From the NCBI GenBank assembly GCA_963995525.1, contig OZ023210.1, forward strand, positions 27,994,439 through 28,058,438: a DNA stretch of 64,000 nt, in the 5' to 3' direction. Below the pieces are notes generated by a model that made no database searches, was not told the DNA's origin, and worked only from the letters and a program-made list of their open reading frames with translations. The DNA is from Escarpia spicata (taxonomy: Eukaryota; Annelida; Polychaeta; Sabellida; Siboglinidae). Below, in pieces: positions 24,501 through 40,000 of the stretch. The number at the start of each line of letters is the position of its first letter. Positions within the stretch are counted from its first letter, which is position 1. A program made the position numbers and the translations under genes.

Positions 24501-26423
24501 TCCACACGTACGTCACGCTATCTGTGGACTTGTTTAGATCCTCCCCACATCCCCATCATGCTTCCTCATGCTGGCATGTACAACTCCTACAATATGTTTC
24601 TTTTGACAAAGACCCCCATGGTGTTTACATCTATAATAATTATTATAATCATTGCATGACTCTAATAACTGATCGTTCACATTTAAAATATTATAAGTTT
24701 GCAAAAGTATTAAGACATTACAGATTTCTTGCTGGAATGCTGTTGAAATCTATCCAAAAATTGGATTAACAAATAATGCTTCTGTCTGATATCAACAGGG
24801 ATTGACGGAAAAAGAATTAACCGGATTCATGGTTATGCTAAATTGTACAGCTTTTCCTTCATGTAATGTTATGATATCATATAACATTACTTTCTGCAGT
24901 TGGATATAATATTTTCGTGTGTGTGTGTATTTACTGATGTAGATTAGTTTTCCTGAGTAGCAATCGACACAATTTTTCTCAAAATAAGCTGAAACGGCAA
25001 AGGTTTTTGTGGGCGGCTTGTCTTGTTGACGTTGGCAGGTTGACTGGAGGTTCTCTTGCTTAATTTTTTCAACAAAGTTGGATTTGTGTGGAACCATAAA
25101 ATTAATTATTGTACCTCTGTTATGACTAGCGTTTGTAGGGTCTATTACATCGGAATACCACATAATAACTCATTCTGACGCTCGCTTCGACTCAACATCT
25201 GTCATTGTAAATATGCTGTGAATGTATTGAAAATACTGGCATGTTGTGCGACATTCAAGCCTCTGACGACACAATACCACGTGATCGCCTAGCTCATTAA
25301 CTATCAACTTTCCGCAGGAATCACGATACAGGTGGGTTTTAAATCTGATTTAAACTATCAATGCATTTTTCTGTCTTTTTCATATTGCCAAATGTTACAT
25401 ACAATGCTATATTTTGTGTACACATGGAAAATGGAATTTAGCTGCTGCCTTGTTCTTAGTTCCTTTAACTTGTGTGTTCTTCATTTTTAAAGTCATTAAT
25501 GTAATTTTTATAATACATCTGTAATAGAACAAATATGCTGAAGGTATACTGTCCACAAAAAATTACGCTTGAAGCATTGTTTGCAATTTAAATGTTACAC
25601 CATAGAATATTTCAAATTGTATACAACCCATTCAAAGAGTAAACACAGTTCTAGCAGAGACAGTCGGGCAACCAGCCTGGTTCCCAGAATAAAAACGACG
25701 ATTGGGACAAAGTACAACTGATTCAGTGAACTGCTAATAATTACCCATGGCTTGAGAGGGTGACTCTCAGTAACAGACAATGGGCTCATAAAGAAAATCC
25801 AACAGTAAACATAATCCAGTGTGAAATTTAAGGAGTGCTTTAATAAATGCAGAAAGCCGCTGCCATATAACAGAGGACACTATTTCAGTGAGACACTGGT
25901 GAATATGATCCAGTGGCATGTCCTGATGTTAATATTTTCAGTACACAAGATCAGCATTAAGGAGTGAAATTGATTTTAATTAACAAAATCTGACTTGTGA
26001 GACTTGTGAAAGACAGACTTTGGTACAAGTCTTGAAGAATGCAAGAAAGATGTCAAGACCATTACAACCAGACGGTTCACTCGAGAGAAACGAAAAGGGT
26101 CACCAACCACTGAGCACAAGTTGGCTATAACAGATCATGTCAACAGAAACAAGTGTCTGATAGACTAGGAGGACGCCGGAGAGAACAACAGGATAGAACA
26201 ATGAATGATGGAGGCCAACTGGATCAGGAAAACCACTCCAATCATAAATGGAGAGGGGGATACAGACTCCCTTTACACAAGACCTTAAGGATAGCTTACT
26301 CGCCACACCATCTGGCAAGCAGAGGGAAAATAATTAAGTTCCTAATAAAGACTTTGATGTAAGTTACAATTATGTAGTTGTGCTATAAAGAAAATTTGAT
26401 TGACATAAATTGACTCTACTAAC
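21531..26423. other. AT-rich DNA downstream of the IRSp53-like gene; no exon identified
   Basis: No recognisable coding exon, RNA gene or long tandem array. GGGGCACCATGGGTAAAGGGCACCATGG near 21543 is a short internal duplication. The terminal exon and 3' UTR of the minus-strand I-BAR gene should lie here. An AG followed by an open stretch ending in a stop near 24290-24360 is one weak candidate. Small ORFs are not conserved in content. Confidence 0.4.
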
Positions 26424-26980
26424 CTTTGCAAGTCATTGTTGTAGTTGAAGTTAGGCGGCGGTGGGGCAATGTTAGGGGGCGGCAATGGAGGGGCGAGATT
26501 AGGGGGTGGAAGTGGAGGGGGTGGTAACCTAGGGAGGGTGCTACTGCTGTAGACGGGGTAGTTGAGTCGACTGGCACCGCTGGAATACCCTGAACTACTT
26601 GCCCCTGGGGAGGTGGTGGGGAGATAGGTGACAGAGGGGTTGTGAGTTACGGGGGGAGGGGTATATGTGACTGGGGAGGGGGCATACACCAGGTGGTTGT
26701 GAGTGGTGTAGTTACTCCCCATCTGGTCAGTGTACCCCCACTCGCAGGACAATCGTGGAGGTCGTGACCCCTGGGGAAGGGTTGCAAGGCAGCCACTGCC
26801 TGTGGAGGTGATTGGTTGGGGGAGGTGGGTGCTAGGGGTGGCAGGGGGAGGAGGGGTGGACGGAGAGAGTGGGGAGGGTGGAGGGGGTGAGGGGAAGCAA
26901 ACGTCATCCAAGGGGGGTGGTGGGACAATGTCGAGGTGGTTCAGGTGGCTTACGTCCGGCACTGACCCACTTGTGGAGTG
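26424..26980 (-). CDS. BAIAP2: IRSp53-like exon: long proline-rich region
   Basis: The acceptor TCTGTTTGCAG precedes HSTSGSVPDVSHLNHLDIV; the donor is CAAAG|GTTAGT at 26423. It is 557 bp, phase 0 in and phase 2 out. About 185 residues are rich in Pro, Ser and Tyr, with runs such as LPRLPPPPLPPPNLAPPLPP that could bind SH3, EVH1 or profilin. If the donor is not used, the frame runs on for about 26 codons to a stop at 26342, giving an alternative C-terminus. No exon for the spliced continuation was found. Confidence 0.82.
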
Positions 26981-28018
26981 CTGCAAACAGAGATAACCTC
27001 GCTGATACGACCATACACAACACTGCTGCATTTTGACACCTTTACAATAAGCATAGCTACTATTGACACTGGACCTATAAAGAATGAACACTGTTAACAT
27101 AAGACGTTTCTAAGAAACACACACACACATTGGAACTTTACTTAAAGAATACGGTACCAGTATCATACCTTTCTATTACATACCCCCCGGTACACTCACT
27201 CTCTCCTATAGAAGGGTGCACTCTAACAGGCATGTCCACCCAGGGAAGAGATAAACTCAATCATAGAATGCACTGTCACTATAAAACATTTTTTTTTTTT
27301 AAATAGAGCCTGTCTTAGTGGACCAACTAAACAAAAGTTATCAATATTAAACCTTTCTACTAGGTACAAAGGCACTGTTAGCATTATAACTTGAATTAAA
27401 TAATAGACAGGTTTAACACCAGAGTCATCTACTAAACATGCTGTCACATTGTCAAGATAGGACATTTCTTCTACTTTGGTACAAAATATAAAAAACATAA
27501 TTTGACTAATTAAAAAACCTTCTTTGAAATAACTATTAAAAGCTGGTTGAAACAAAACTGTCAGTACCAGAACTTTCTATAAAATACATTCTAAATTCTG
27601 GACTCTTCTATTAAGCACTATGTCAACACTTGACATGCCTACTAAACACACTGTGACTGTCTACACTATAAGTATGACACAAAGAATATGTTGAATACTG
27701 AACACTTTAGTCAAGCGACATACAGTGTTAATAACAGAACTTCTACCAACAAACGCACACTATCAAAATCAGTGCACAAAGACAATATGAACAGCAGACC
27801 TTGAAATAACGAACACACTGCTAATGTAGATCATGCCTTTCAACAAATTACACAAACATCATCAGTGCCAAACTTTTACAAACACATGTCATTAAAAGGT
27901 TTAATTAAACAAACGGGTGTTGTCTATGCAAGAACCTGAAATAAGGAGCACTGAGCTTGCACATAAGTACAGGGCAGCACTGTATGTAATAGAGAACACC
28001 CACACACTGTCAGTGCAT

Positions 28019-28051
<33 letters not shown>

Positions 28052-31000
28052 CTCGTATGCATGCTCATACACCCACAAATACACCCACAAGTGCGCACAC
28101 ACACACATGCGCACTCACACACTGTAAATATTAGTATTTGCAACAAAGCACACATGCACATTGCGACATTGTAACATATCTACAAAGTGATGCATGTGAC
28201 ATCACTGTGACATGTGACATACAATCAATGTAAGATTATGCAACAATGCTCATACACCATAAGTAGCATTCTCAAAATTATCACAACAAAATTGTCATGG
28301 AAACAGTCAAAAAAGAAGCAAATGAATGTAACAAGAAACCACTTTCTCCAGTAACATCCAGGATGTGGCTTGGTCAATATATAGCAAGGAAAATATTTTA
28401 CAAACACATTTCTACTACTTCCTCTGTACTTGTATTGTATTGTTATGGTTCATACAATACGTTATTTTCCTATATCCAGTCTTTAGTACCATGTAAAGTA
28501 CTTTACACTACAACCCCAGTTCTTCACCAACTCAATCTCTCTTGAAAGCATTCAGTCATATTTCAACTGCTGCATGAATACCATTAATATGTCCACTGCT
28601 GTCTTTAGCCAGGTACTCAATTATGCAATTGCGTGAACTGAGATAGGACAAAACCCCTCACAGCAAAACACCTCAAAACATGACTCTGGTGGACATAACA
28701 TGGACATAACTCCTCACAGTCATAGGCCCTCACGGACAAATCCCATCACGGAAAAACCCTCACAGATAAACCCCTCACAATTTTAGAGGAATCACGTTTT
28801 AGAGATTGGATTGGTGATATTTGAATCAGGCTGTTTGAACATTAGCTGTGTACTGGTACGCTGTATAAGTTGCTCATGAGACACAATGTCTGTATATTTT
28901 ATGAGTAGACTTGGGGTAATGCTTGTGAGAGACTGGCTAATTTGCATATTGATTGCATTTCATGGTTACTCCTTGCGTAAAGAAATTTACTAGCTTTAAC
29001 AAGTTTGTATGGGTATCTTGTTTGAACTCTCTGATTGCATTTCATGGATACACTTTGCATTTTTCAGACCATTTGATCAATCTGTCAAGATCATCTTGTA
29101 AATGCTGTCTATCTCTATCAATTTCTTTGGTTAACTGAAAGATTGTAATATTAAACATGGCTTCCAGGATGGCATTAAACCATGCACATTTATTTTAAAA
29201 TATGGTGTAAATGGTGAAACAAATATATCAACTGACTGAGGTGAGTGAAGTGACACACATTTCTATATGTTATTTCCATGCACAGGTGGGCATGTTACGT
29301 AATCAAACCACATCCAGTCCTTAATAAGAACCTGTGTCTTATGAAATAATCAGGACACAAAGAAACCAGTGTCATGCAGAACAGGGACATCCATGGTGCA
29401 TGACTGCGTATGTGTGTGTCATCATTTTTATTAGACCATGAGTGATCAAAGAAGCACAATGTAGATCAGTGAACGTGCTTAGGCTGACCTGTATGTGGCT
29501 AAGTCTTGGAACTCTTTTGGAGGAACCAGCTGCAAATCACATCAAATACGCCTACATTTGTGTAACATTAAATGATTGTCAATTTTTTTTTAAAAGGCTG
29601 TTTCAAAACTATGTTTAACAAAATGTGATATTTTAAATATACATTAATATATATCAAATTTTTTGGCGGTTATTGATTTTTAAGGCATGATAGTCCTGTC
29701 AAGACTATCAAAACATCTTTACACCATGTTTGTGGAGAGTACACCAACTGCATCTGTATTAATCCACAATTTTCTTAAATTAAAACAGACTTACACAATA
29801 TTGTCACTGTGTATTTTTCTTCTGTTTTTTCCAGAAAGTTAGCAACTTGTTGAAGCAATTGTTGGCCAATGCAAAATACAGGTATTTAAGTATATCACAG
29901 CATTTACAGCATTATTTCTCCTACGCCGCATCATTTTTATGTTCTGTGCAACCACACTCCATGTTTACAATATGAATACCTTTTACAGCATTCAGCAATA
30001 CAGCATTTACAATATGAATAACCTTTACAGTCTGCAGCAATATTAATTAACTGGTAGCTCTTCAATATGTGCAGCTCTAGAAACTTCAGCAAGACAAGTA
30101 CAGCTTCTGCCTTCCTTGAATATCACTGACGGTTTCTGACAACAAAAATTCCTGGCCACTATAGTATAAATCATTAGCCAGCATTGCTGGTGATGCAACT
30201 GGGACTGATACTAGACTTTATGGGCAGTCGCATAAAGTTGTAATGTCCCCAAAAACACAAAGCATTTTGAATTGATGGGTAGTATGAAACATGCTACGAT
30301 TTTCTGGACACTGCACATATATGACTCCTGCACTTGTGATTTGAAACATTGGAGTGAGATACATTTGCTAAATTAATGAGGTGATTTCAAAATGACACAT
30401 CTGATTGGCTGTTGTAGAAAGTGGGCCAACGTTCAAGGTCATGCTGCTTAGAGTGGATCCTTCATGATAAAAATATAACTAGACACAGATGCTTCTGCAT
30501 GCGAACTACTTCAAGAAAGCATGATGTTACACATGTACCGCATAAAAGCACTCCTAGAAAAACTACCAGCAAGTCAAACAATACATTTACATCAGTGTAA
30601 CAAGCAGCATTAATTAAGCAATCTGATACTGACATTCGTAAGACAATCTTCTTTAAAAATTAAACGTTACCTTCAAGGAGCACAGAGATACTGCAAAAAT
30701 ATATTCTACATGTCTACTATGTAAGTTGTAACTTAACGACACCTGCTTCTAAATGTTCACTCACAAGGTAAATGTATGTTTGAGTGCTACACTGACATCA
30801 CTGCCATGGTCTCACCCTACCGCTGCGCATTAGTTCGTGTTAATCTCGCTCGCAAAAAAGAATGTGGACTGGTGCGACAAACAGCGGTTGCAACATGCTA
30901 AAACAGTGACGACGATACCTCAATACGGTCCCTAGAGCCACCACTAGGGGGAGCCACACGTTGGGTGGACAGGAAGGACGGAAGATTGTTGGGATAATGG

Positions 31001-34000
31001 CTGTCCATTTCAGACACGGGTGATGCTACGTATTTCTCCTCTGCTTCGAGAATTGTCTTTGGAATAAACATCTGGCAGACAAGAATGTATTGACAGAAAA
31101 CAGGTCCAAGTGTGTTGGAAGGCTCCATGTGAGAGTGACCATAGCATGCGAGACATTAGCTATGAAAACATCTAAAGGAATGTGGGTTAATAACCCAGAG
31201 ACAAGGAGATTAAGAGATCAAATAGAAGATCTAAAAACAAATAATTTGTCATCTATTGTGGCTACATTGTGTCAATTTTGTTTTATGACATCACCACACT
31301 ATTTACAGCTCTACTTAGACAATTTCATCAAAGTAATTTAAATTAATATATTCTCACATTCAAACTACATTGTCTACTTACTTCCAATTTTGTTATTAAC
31401 GCGGTATTCAATAACAACTGTAATTTGTAATGATGCCTTGACCATGTCAATGGGGCATTTGTAATTACATATTGTAACTACAGTAAACCTCGCATAAGTC
31501 GGATCTTTGCTCAACTCGGACAGAATTCCGAGGAATGGTTGATTTTTAATGTACTTCCCATAAAAATCTTTGTCTAAGTCAGATTATGTAAGTCGGATCT
31601 TCGCCTAACTTGGATTAACTGAGTTGATCCGAGGTAATGTGCTTTTCCTTGCCTAAGTCGGATCACAGTGTTCGACAAAAATCACTTGGTTGCGTGGAGT
31701 ACAAGTACCAGTTGAATTAAAAACATGAAACGGCAACTCCAACAAAATAACACAGACAGCCACAATAACGTATAGCGAATACGTCGATTACGCCGTACGT
31801 CAGAAATCGCCGTATTAATATCTCGCGTTAGCTGCCTATATTTCAGATGTTACCATTGAAACAGCGAAACCGAAGCGCAGTGAAGGGAGCACTCCGTGGT
31901 GAAGACGTTGCCGAGCAAAAGGTTGTTTTTTTGCAAACTTGGCTATGAATAATCAGGTTGGTAAAATATTGGCAATTAATAATTTAACATGGAACGTTTG
32001 CATGAGAAGTTACATTAATAAAAAACAAGGTTACGTACCTAGCAGATATTAGTATTGCACATAACGCGATTAATGTCACCTTCGTGTTATTGCGGTAAAG
32101 CAGTTTCGTCATTTTAAAACCGTGAGTAATTCAAAACAAATATTTGCTAAAAATATCGATATTCTATATTAGCACAAGTTCTTTGGTTACTTTATTGCAA
32201 TCTAATTGTTAGAAAAGTTGTTTTGCGTGCAATAAATAACAAACCACGAAAACCCGTCACGTAGCATGTCATACAAGCCTCGCTTTCGCTGTGCGCTCGA
32301 AGTCTTAGTCCAAGATGGCTACGAAGCAAAAGATAAAGACGAAAATGTACGAGGAGAAGTTATCAGGTTATCCAATATGTGGAAATTCATCCATCTACGA
32401 CACTGAAAGATGTAGCTGCTCATTTTGAAATGAGCACCAGCACTATGAGTGACCTCATCAAAAATCGAGAGAAGATACAGAGTGCCTGCTCCAATCCCGA
32501 TGCAAGGGCGGTTTCATCAAAGAGGGTGTGTTCAGTGACTCATGCCAACACTGCCAAGGCTTTGATTCTATGGTTCAGACAAAAATCAGTGCTGCCTGAT
32601 ATCCAGATTGACGGATCGATGCTTCTATTACAAGCAAACAAATTTCACGTTCAGCTTGAGCCGGCCGATACTAATGTCATAACGTCATCATGGATTGACC
32701 GGTTCAAAAAGAGACATGGACTTGTCAGAGTCCAGAAAGCTGGTTAGTCGGGTAGTGTGGACTTAGAAGTTGTGCGCCAATGGAAGGAAGGACGACTGTC
32801 GGAAATTCTATGTCAATACAAGCCCTCCGACATATACAATGCCGATGAAACAGGCCTCTTCTGGCTCCTTCTCCCGGACAATTCTCTCGGTTTCGCAGGG
32901 AAATCCTAAACAGCCAAAAACGAGAATAACAGTGCTTGTGGGATCCAACATGGATGGCTCCAACAAACTGCCGTTATTCGTTAGGGAAGAGCATGAAGCC
33001 TAGAGCCTTCAAGAATATCAACGTGCCAGTTGATTATACTGCAAACACGAAGGCTTGGATGACGGGAACGACATTTGAAGGCTGGTTGTGGAAGTTGGAC
33101 TGAAAGGTGAGACTCGAGGGAAGAAAAATCACCCTGATTATTGACAACTGTACTGCGCATATGACCTTGGAGTTGAACAACATCGAGCTGATATTCCTGA
33201 TGACGATGAAGCAGCTGCTTCGTTCAGAAACGTATGGGACAAATTCAGCAAGGTGTATGGAGATGCTGTTTGTATGATGGACGACTATGTTGGCGTGGAT
33301 GAGACAGCAGAAACTTTAACTACTCTAAGTGATGAACAGATCATCGAAACCATATGACACCCTGAAACAGACGGTTTACTGAGCGATGGTGAGGGCGACG
33401 AAGTCTCAGTGTCTGAAGATAAGATACCGAAGCTCAGTGATGCACACGCTGCTTTACGGGCGCTAAGACGCGATGGTTTGATGCTCGGCAACAGTGAGAT
33501 CAAAGAGTTAACCGACATGTGCGAGACCATTCTCATGAGACAGTCACAACAAATACTTACGCAGAGCAAGATGACTGACTTCTACAATCAATAATGTGCT
33601 TTGACGTTGGAGATTGGTGCCACCAGAAGCACAGAACTATACGTATTCTACTACTGCGTAAATGGAATTTTGTTTAAGTTAGAACATTAGGGAATCATGC
33701 CAAAATGAAGCACAGAACATGTCGTCTAATGTTGTGTTTGTTTAAGTAATCATAAGCTACTATTGTTAGAGATTCGTGCCAAAATAAAGCCAGAAGTAGC
33801 CTAATATGGCGTAAGTTTGTGTTGTTTGTGGACATCAACATCTGTAGAACTGCCGCAGTATCCAGCCATGTTCAGGCGTCACTCACAGGTACCTAAGGGA
33901 TTTGACAGGGCTGCCTTTGGTGTTAGCGCTGGAATATGTCATCTTCGGTTCAGTCGGATTTTCACGTTACTCAGATTAAATCTCTTGGTCCCATTGAATC

Positions 34001-37000
34001 CGACTTATGCGAGGTTTACTGTCTTTTAATGAACCAATGCAAATAATTTCATTGATCGCAATATTTTCACAGTTCCACTACTTTATGACCAAAATGATCA
34101 ATATTTTGCACACACTACGTCATCCCACTAGTCTCGTATACATACATCAACATTATCACGTACATCATGTATATTTAGTAAAGGGAGTGCAACCCTAAAA
34201 CTGCTTCCCAATGCAAATCCAGTTTTGTTATATCCAAATATATCGTGCATGAATAGTTTAAATAATATCGACATTTGGTGTTACTGTAATAAGAGAAAAG
34301 TGCGTACATCTGGACGACAAGATTGCCTTTCATCACTACATCTAACAATTTGCTGAAACCATTTGCCTGGCTGACATTTAGCCGTCAAAGTTCAAATGTA
34401 CCGATGTTTTTGGTATCATGGATTTTGTGAGAGAGCAAAACATTTGACAAGATGAACACAGAAACATGTGCATAATTATGTTGTATATTCAGGCAAATAA
34501 TCCAAGGTTGAGAATTATCTTAATCGATTCTGGGGCCAGAATTAAATAAGTTAATTATTTAATAGTTCAACTGATAATTTTAGCAAAACTACATATAAAA
34601 GTTGCCCAAATGAGCTGGCCTGTCAAAGTGGATACTAGGTTCATTTGCTTTTCAAAAAATCAATTTGAAAGGAAACGAGCAAAAAGAGTTGGAGAAAGAG
34701 TATTATCTTGCCTTGATTTATAACTCAGCCTAGTAAAACTACTTGTGTATGAGAACCAACAGATGTAATTAATAATTATACTCTTTCCATTGACATCCTA
34801 CAATGGACTACTGGATGAATGAATAAGTTAATTTCATAATTTCATTCAATACACACTTTATTTCACATCTAAATGAACTTGGTGAAAAATGTGCACAACT
34901 GAGACAGGAAAGGACCTGGAAGTTCCTCAATTTATCTTAAACATTTCTTCCCAACCAAAAACACCAACATGATTGAGAACATCATAAATTATACAAAACA
35001 AGATAAATCAAATAAAAATTATCACAAAAATTAAATGAATAAATTAAATACACAAAGCATATTAGAGACAAGACAAGTCCTAAACGAGAAGCACAGATAT
35101 AAAACTACTGACAACACCATGTTACTCTTTGCCTACATCTGAAAGCATCTTTTAACATAATATTAATTTTAATATTACTATTTAAACCATGTATGTTTCA
35201 GTACATTACAAAACAGACTGAGATTTGGAAGTGAAGTTAGTTACCGTCTAAATCCTATATGGCTCGAATAGAGCTTTCAGCATCCTCGTGATGCCTTCGT
35301 TGAGACGACAAGCAATCAACAGACACAACCGCTACAATTTCCCACGATATTCTTGGGATTGCTCTCATGTGACGAACACCAACAACGTCACATGATGACC
35401 GCGAGTGATTCAGGTCAATGCTGACAAAGGCATTGTGAGGAGGCCAAAAGCTTTGTTCGAGCCACATCGGATTCAAAGAGGGAACTAACATCACTTCCAA
35501 ATTATTAATTTAACTGAATTTGTATACAACTTACATGGTAGATGTTTCACAGAAAGAAGCAAATGATACAATGCGATACCTTTGTGAGTCCATAAGGAGT
35601 GGTTTGTACGTTGTACAACTGGGAGCCGTCGACATACATGGACATTGGGCGCTCAGCGATGGTGTGACTGCGCTGTAGTTGCCCCGTCACCGTGTCGAGG
35701 GTGAACTGGTAGTTGGGGTTACCAAGGTCATATAGATTCCCAAGACTCTTGACACGGTGACGCAAGGCGCTGGATAAACCAACAACATTCACCATATACA
35801 CTCGATCAAGTGTGCAGTTCGCTTAACAAATCTGACATGTGAAAATTTGTCAAAGTATGCTTTCTAATAAGCTTACACCAATTTCTTTGGGTGCCAAAAT
35901 AATTTCACTGTCTCACGCTAGATAATGATACTTTCTTTTTCATTCACCAGGTGGCATCGTGCAGCACATACATACACAAATATGGCGTCCAGTGTTTGTG
36001 ATAACATATGTATTTGTAACAATAACCCAGTCGATTTTTTTTGATGTAGGTGTTTCTCGCAACCTCATAGATAGCAACATTCAATTATTTCTAACAAAAC
36101 GTAGCAAATTTTGTTCTATATTTTGTAATTTGGTAGTTACTTGATTAAAAAAACCATACAAATTGTGTCAAGACTAACCTCTCCAGAATAATTGGAGTAA
36201 TGTACAGGGCAAGTCAAGTCCTAGAAACCAAAAGCCTATTTACACAATGTTATTCACTGTTTTTACCATTACTTAGTTATTGCTATAAAATCTGGGGAAC
36301 CACATGTAGTACCACTGTATATTGTATTACTCTACTGCAAAAAAGGGTGGTTAGATTAATGTGTGGTGTCAACAGAGTGTGTCACACTAATATGTTATTT
36401 CACCGATATCAAATATTGAAATTCAAAAACTTGGTAGATTTGAAGAACCAATCAATTTTGTTTAAGACCTTTAACAATATGTCAATACCTGTCAATGTGC
36501 AAAGCCTGTTTACCAAAAATAACATAATATATTCTTCTCGATTCGAATGTCAATATGTACATCAGGGTGTGAGAATTAATGTTAAATCATGGTGTCTGTC
36601 AATTTAGGTGTACAAATTTGGAATTCATTACCTATCAATATTGCAAAAGTGCAAAATTTTTGCTCATTTCTTAATCAGTTAAAAATCAATATGATTAGCA
36701 AATAAGGAACAATTGTATGATTTTCTGGTATAACAGTTTAAAAAAAAATCACTTTACATACACAGTGTTATTCTGAAATAATTATATTGTGAAATGTTAG
36801 AAAGATTCAAACGGTTTTATATTGCATTTCAAGTACAAAATACGGATTTTAACCAAAACAATGCAACAGGTTGGAGTATCTTTAGTTTAAGAATTACTAC
36901 ACAAACATCTAATTAACGATAACACAGGCATCCTTTGTGCCTACAAAGTCGAGAATCTGTTTCTTTGTTATGTACTGATTATGATTAATAATGTAAGATT

Positions 37001-40000
37001 TTGAAGCCATACATGTCTCTGCACTGATTTAATAACATGCCTGGAAAGAGCCGTCAGCCGTAATTTTAATCTTGTATTGATTGTGCATTCAACTCTCGCC
37101 TACAACAGTAATGTTGGAGCCGTGCAGATGATCACACCTACTACCAGCGCAAAGTGTACCAATGTCACTGTTGACTTATCCTAACCACCCACAGGTGGCA
37201 AGTCTACCACATTGGCAGTAGATCTCATTCTGTCTCATTTTCGGATAATCTCAGGGTCTACAGCTTTAGTGCCGAAATCTACCGCCAGACCGATATTTCA
37301 CAGCATATTGTTTCCTGAATTTTAAATCATTATAAACTGGTAAAAAAATAATTAAATTTTCCCTAAAATTTTACAATTACCCAGCTGTGGAGCAATTCCC
37401 TTTCCCACCCACACTCCCCTCGTGACTGTGGTGCCAGATCACCATCTACTGCCATCACATCATGAAAATTGGCAGGTATTCTGCTTTTTGAGCGATGTAA
37501 CTGGGCACCTCTGACTAGCTAGCTGTTTGTGTTGTCATAGCTATCGGTTATGTTGTCATAGCTACCAACTGTGCTATTTTAGCTACTCTCAGACATTGTG
37601 TGTTGTCCAAGTTAGTTGCGTTGCTGTCCTAGCTATCACCTACGTTGTTCTAGCTGCTGTCTGTATTGTCCTAGTTGTTTCTGTACTGACCTGTTCTGAC
37701 GCCTGTCAGGGCGCCTCTCTGACAGAGGTTGTGTGAATGAGATGGGAAACCAACCAATGCTGAAACACAGAAAAATAACATAATATTTATAAAGCATTAA
37801 TAAAAAAACAAATGTGTGTGTGTGTGCATGTGTACGTATGGGCGTGCATGCACGTGTGGGTATGATAATGGTTTCCTCCTAGAAAAATATCTGGTGCCAA
37901 ACTTATAGGGATTCATCTGTAACCCTTCGGAAGAATAGAAAGCCTTTACTTTTTCTAAATTTGCCGTCGGTTTATGGTTTGTACTGGTTTTAGGGTTCGT
38001 ACCAAATGTTAGACAGACACTAATCGATTGTTCACAATGTTAAATGTTTTCTGTAACTGCTTCCTGGTCTATTGGTCTGTTGGTCACATCTTATGTAACT
38101 TGCATTGCGAAACACTTATGTCCTAACAAACGTCACGTAAGAACGCTCTGGGAAACCATCTTCGCACCTATGTGTATGTAGTGCCATGGTATTTTTGCTA
38201 GCTTTCTTAATTTTAATCGCATACCTACATGATATGTTGCATTACCTCTTGGTGTGTATATTCTCCCCGTACTGCCAGCCATCTTTTCTTTCTCCCAACA
38301 CTGCAATGATGTCTCCCTCCATGAAGTTCAGCTGAATGTCATCTGCACTGGTATAGGAATACATTGCTTGCACATGTGAAGAGGCCTGCCGCTGACACGT
38401 GGCAGTCGACTTTTGTTGTGTATCTTCAAAGGCAAAATGAAAACTGTATTTTGGTGTTGTACAAACACTCTATATCATTACCCAGTGGAAACAGGGAAAT
38501 ACCAACTGTAGAGTTTGTGAATTATTTTTCTAAAATGCTGGCATCTACTAATATCTAATATATTAGATGATTTGCCAGTCAAACTGTCCATTCCTTTGTA
38601 CAAGAAGTAAAGGCAAGTTCATATATAGTGCAGTATCCAGTCCTTAGAACTGCCCAAAGTGCTTTGACTTCTCTGTAAAGCATTTAGTCATGCTGCAAAT
38701 AATGCACAAAGACTACTCGTACACTAATATGCACCACTATCTATAGCCAGGTACAGCTGAGAGAACTGGAGCAACGTAGAGTGAACGAACTTGCCCAAGA
38801 TTTGAAATAGCCGCACAGTATTCGAACATGCGTTCTCTTGAGAGTCCAATGCTCTGGACACTGAGCCACTGCACTCCATGAAGGTTCATACATGTATAAC
38901 AATGCTTCATGAAACTGACCCCCAGATGTCCAGCATGCACGCTCACCTGACTGCTGGTTCGGCTCACTGCAGGTAGAGGGCGTACTGCTGCATGTGACAC
39001 TTCCCGACTCGACACACCCGGTCATGTGACGGCCGGTTATTCCATCAGTCTGACGGTCAAAGTCACATTCGGACGCCCTGCGGTGTCTCAGGTCTTGAAT
39101 GTCCTCCACCCCACAATACATCCCGTCCTGCAGAGACGAGAGCCAAGTTGAAGGCGTTCTTTCAAACTGATCTCGCAATTCACTTTTTCATGTCTCATTT
39201 TAGAATTTAATGAAAATTTTATGATATTTTATTATGCATGTCTGAAACCTATGCAAATTAGAAAGTTGCACCTCAATTGGTAGATGGGTGAATGGTGTCA
39301 ATGAACTAACACCGATCAGCAGGGTGTAAAACACTGAAAATGACATGATTGTAGGTCTGTTTATAGGTTGTTTTAGGAATGATGGTCAGAAAACCATTTG
39401 TATGTAAGAATAAGAGAATGTGTCAGCTTTAAAATGATACCATCAGATAGGCCATAAGGGTAATATCCACCATTGAATTTAGTGTTTTGGGCATGTTTTG
39501 TGTAGTACATTTTTGCTCGCTTATCTATCTTTGATGCTAATAAATTTAGTGTTATAACATCTTATCACACACAGTCGCTCAGTTAACCAATGAAAATCAT
39601 TGTTCAGTCCCTTTAGGGGTGGTCTCATCAGTGTGCAAAGTCCAAACAAACACTGTGCATTTAATATTGGTTCATACCCCCGCACCCTTACATGGTGTAG
39701 GACTTGTGATTTTTATGATCCAAAATAGCCACAAGCATAAATTTGTAATAATGTTTCACTCGCTAGGTCAATAAATGTTTCACTCGCTAGGTCAATAAAT
39801 GTTTCGCTCGCTAGGTCAATAAATGTTTCACTCGCTAGGTCAATAAATGTTTCAATAAATGTTTCGCTCGCTAGGTCAATAAATGTTTCCCTCACTAGGT
39901 CAATAAATGTTTCACTCGCTAGGTCAATAAATGTTTCACTCGCTAGGTCAATAAATGTTTCACTCTTTAGGTCAATAAATGTTTCACTCCCTAGGTCAAT

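Noticed and set aside
26730..26996. Gly-rich plus-strand ORF
   Set aside because: Mirror of the proline-rich exon on the minus strand, which has matching splice phases.
27901..28174. His/Thr-rich and Cys-rich ORFs
   Set aside because: Translations of an AC microsatellite.
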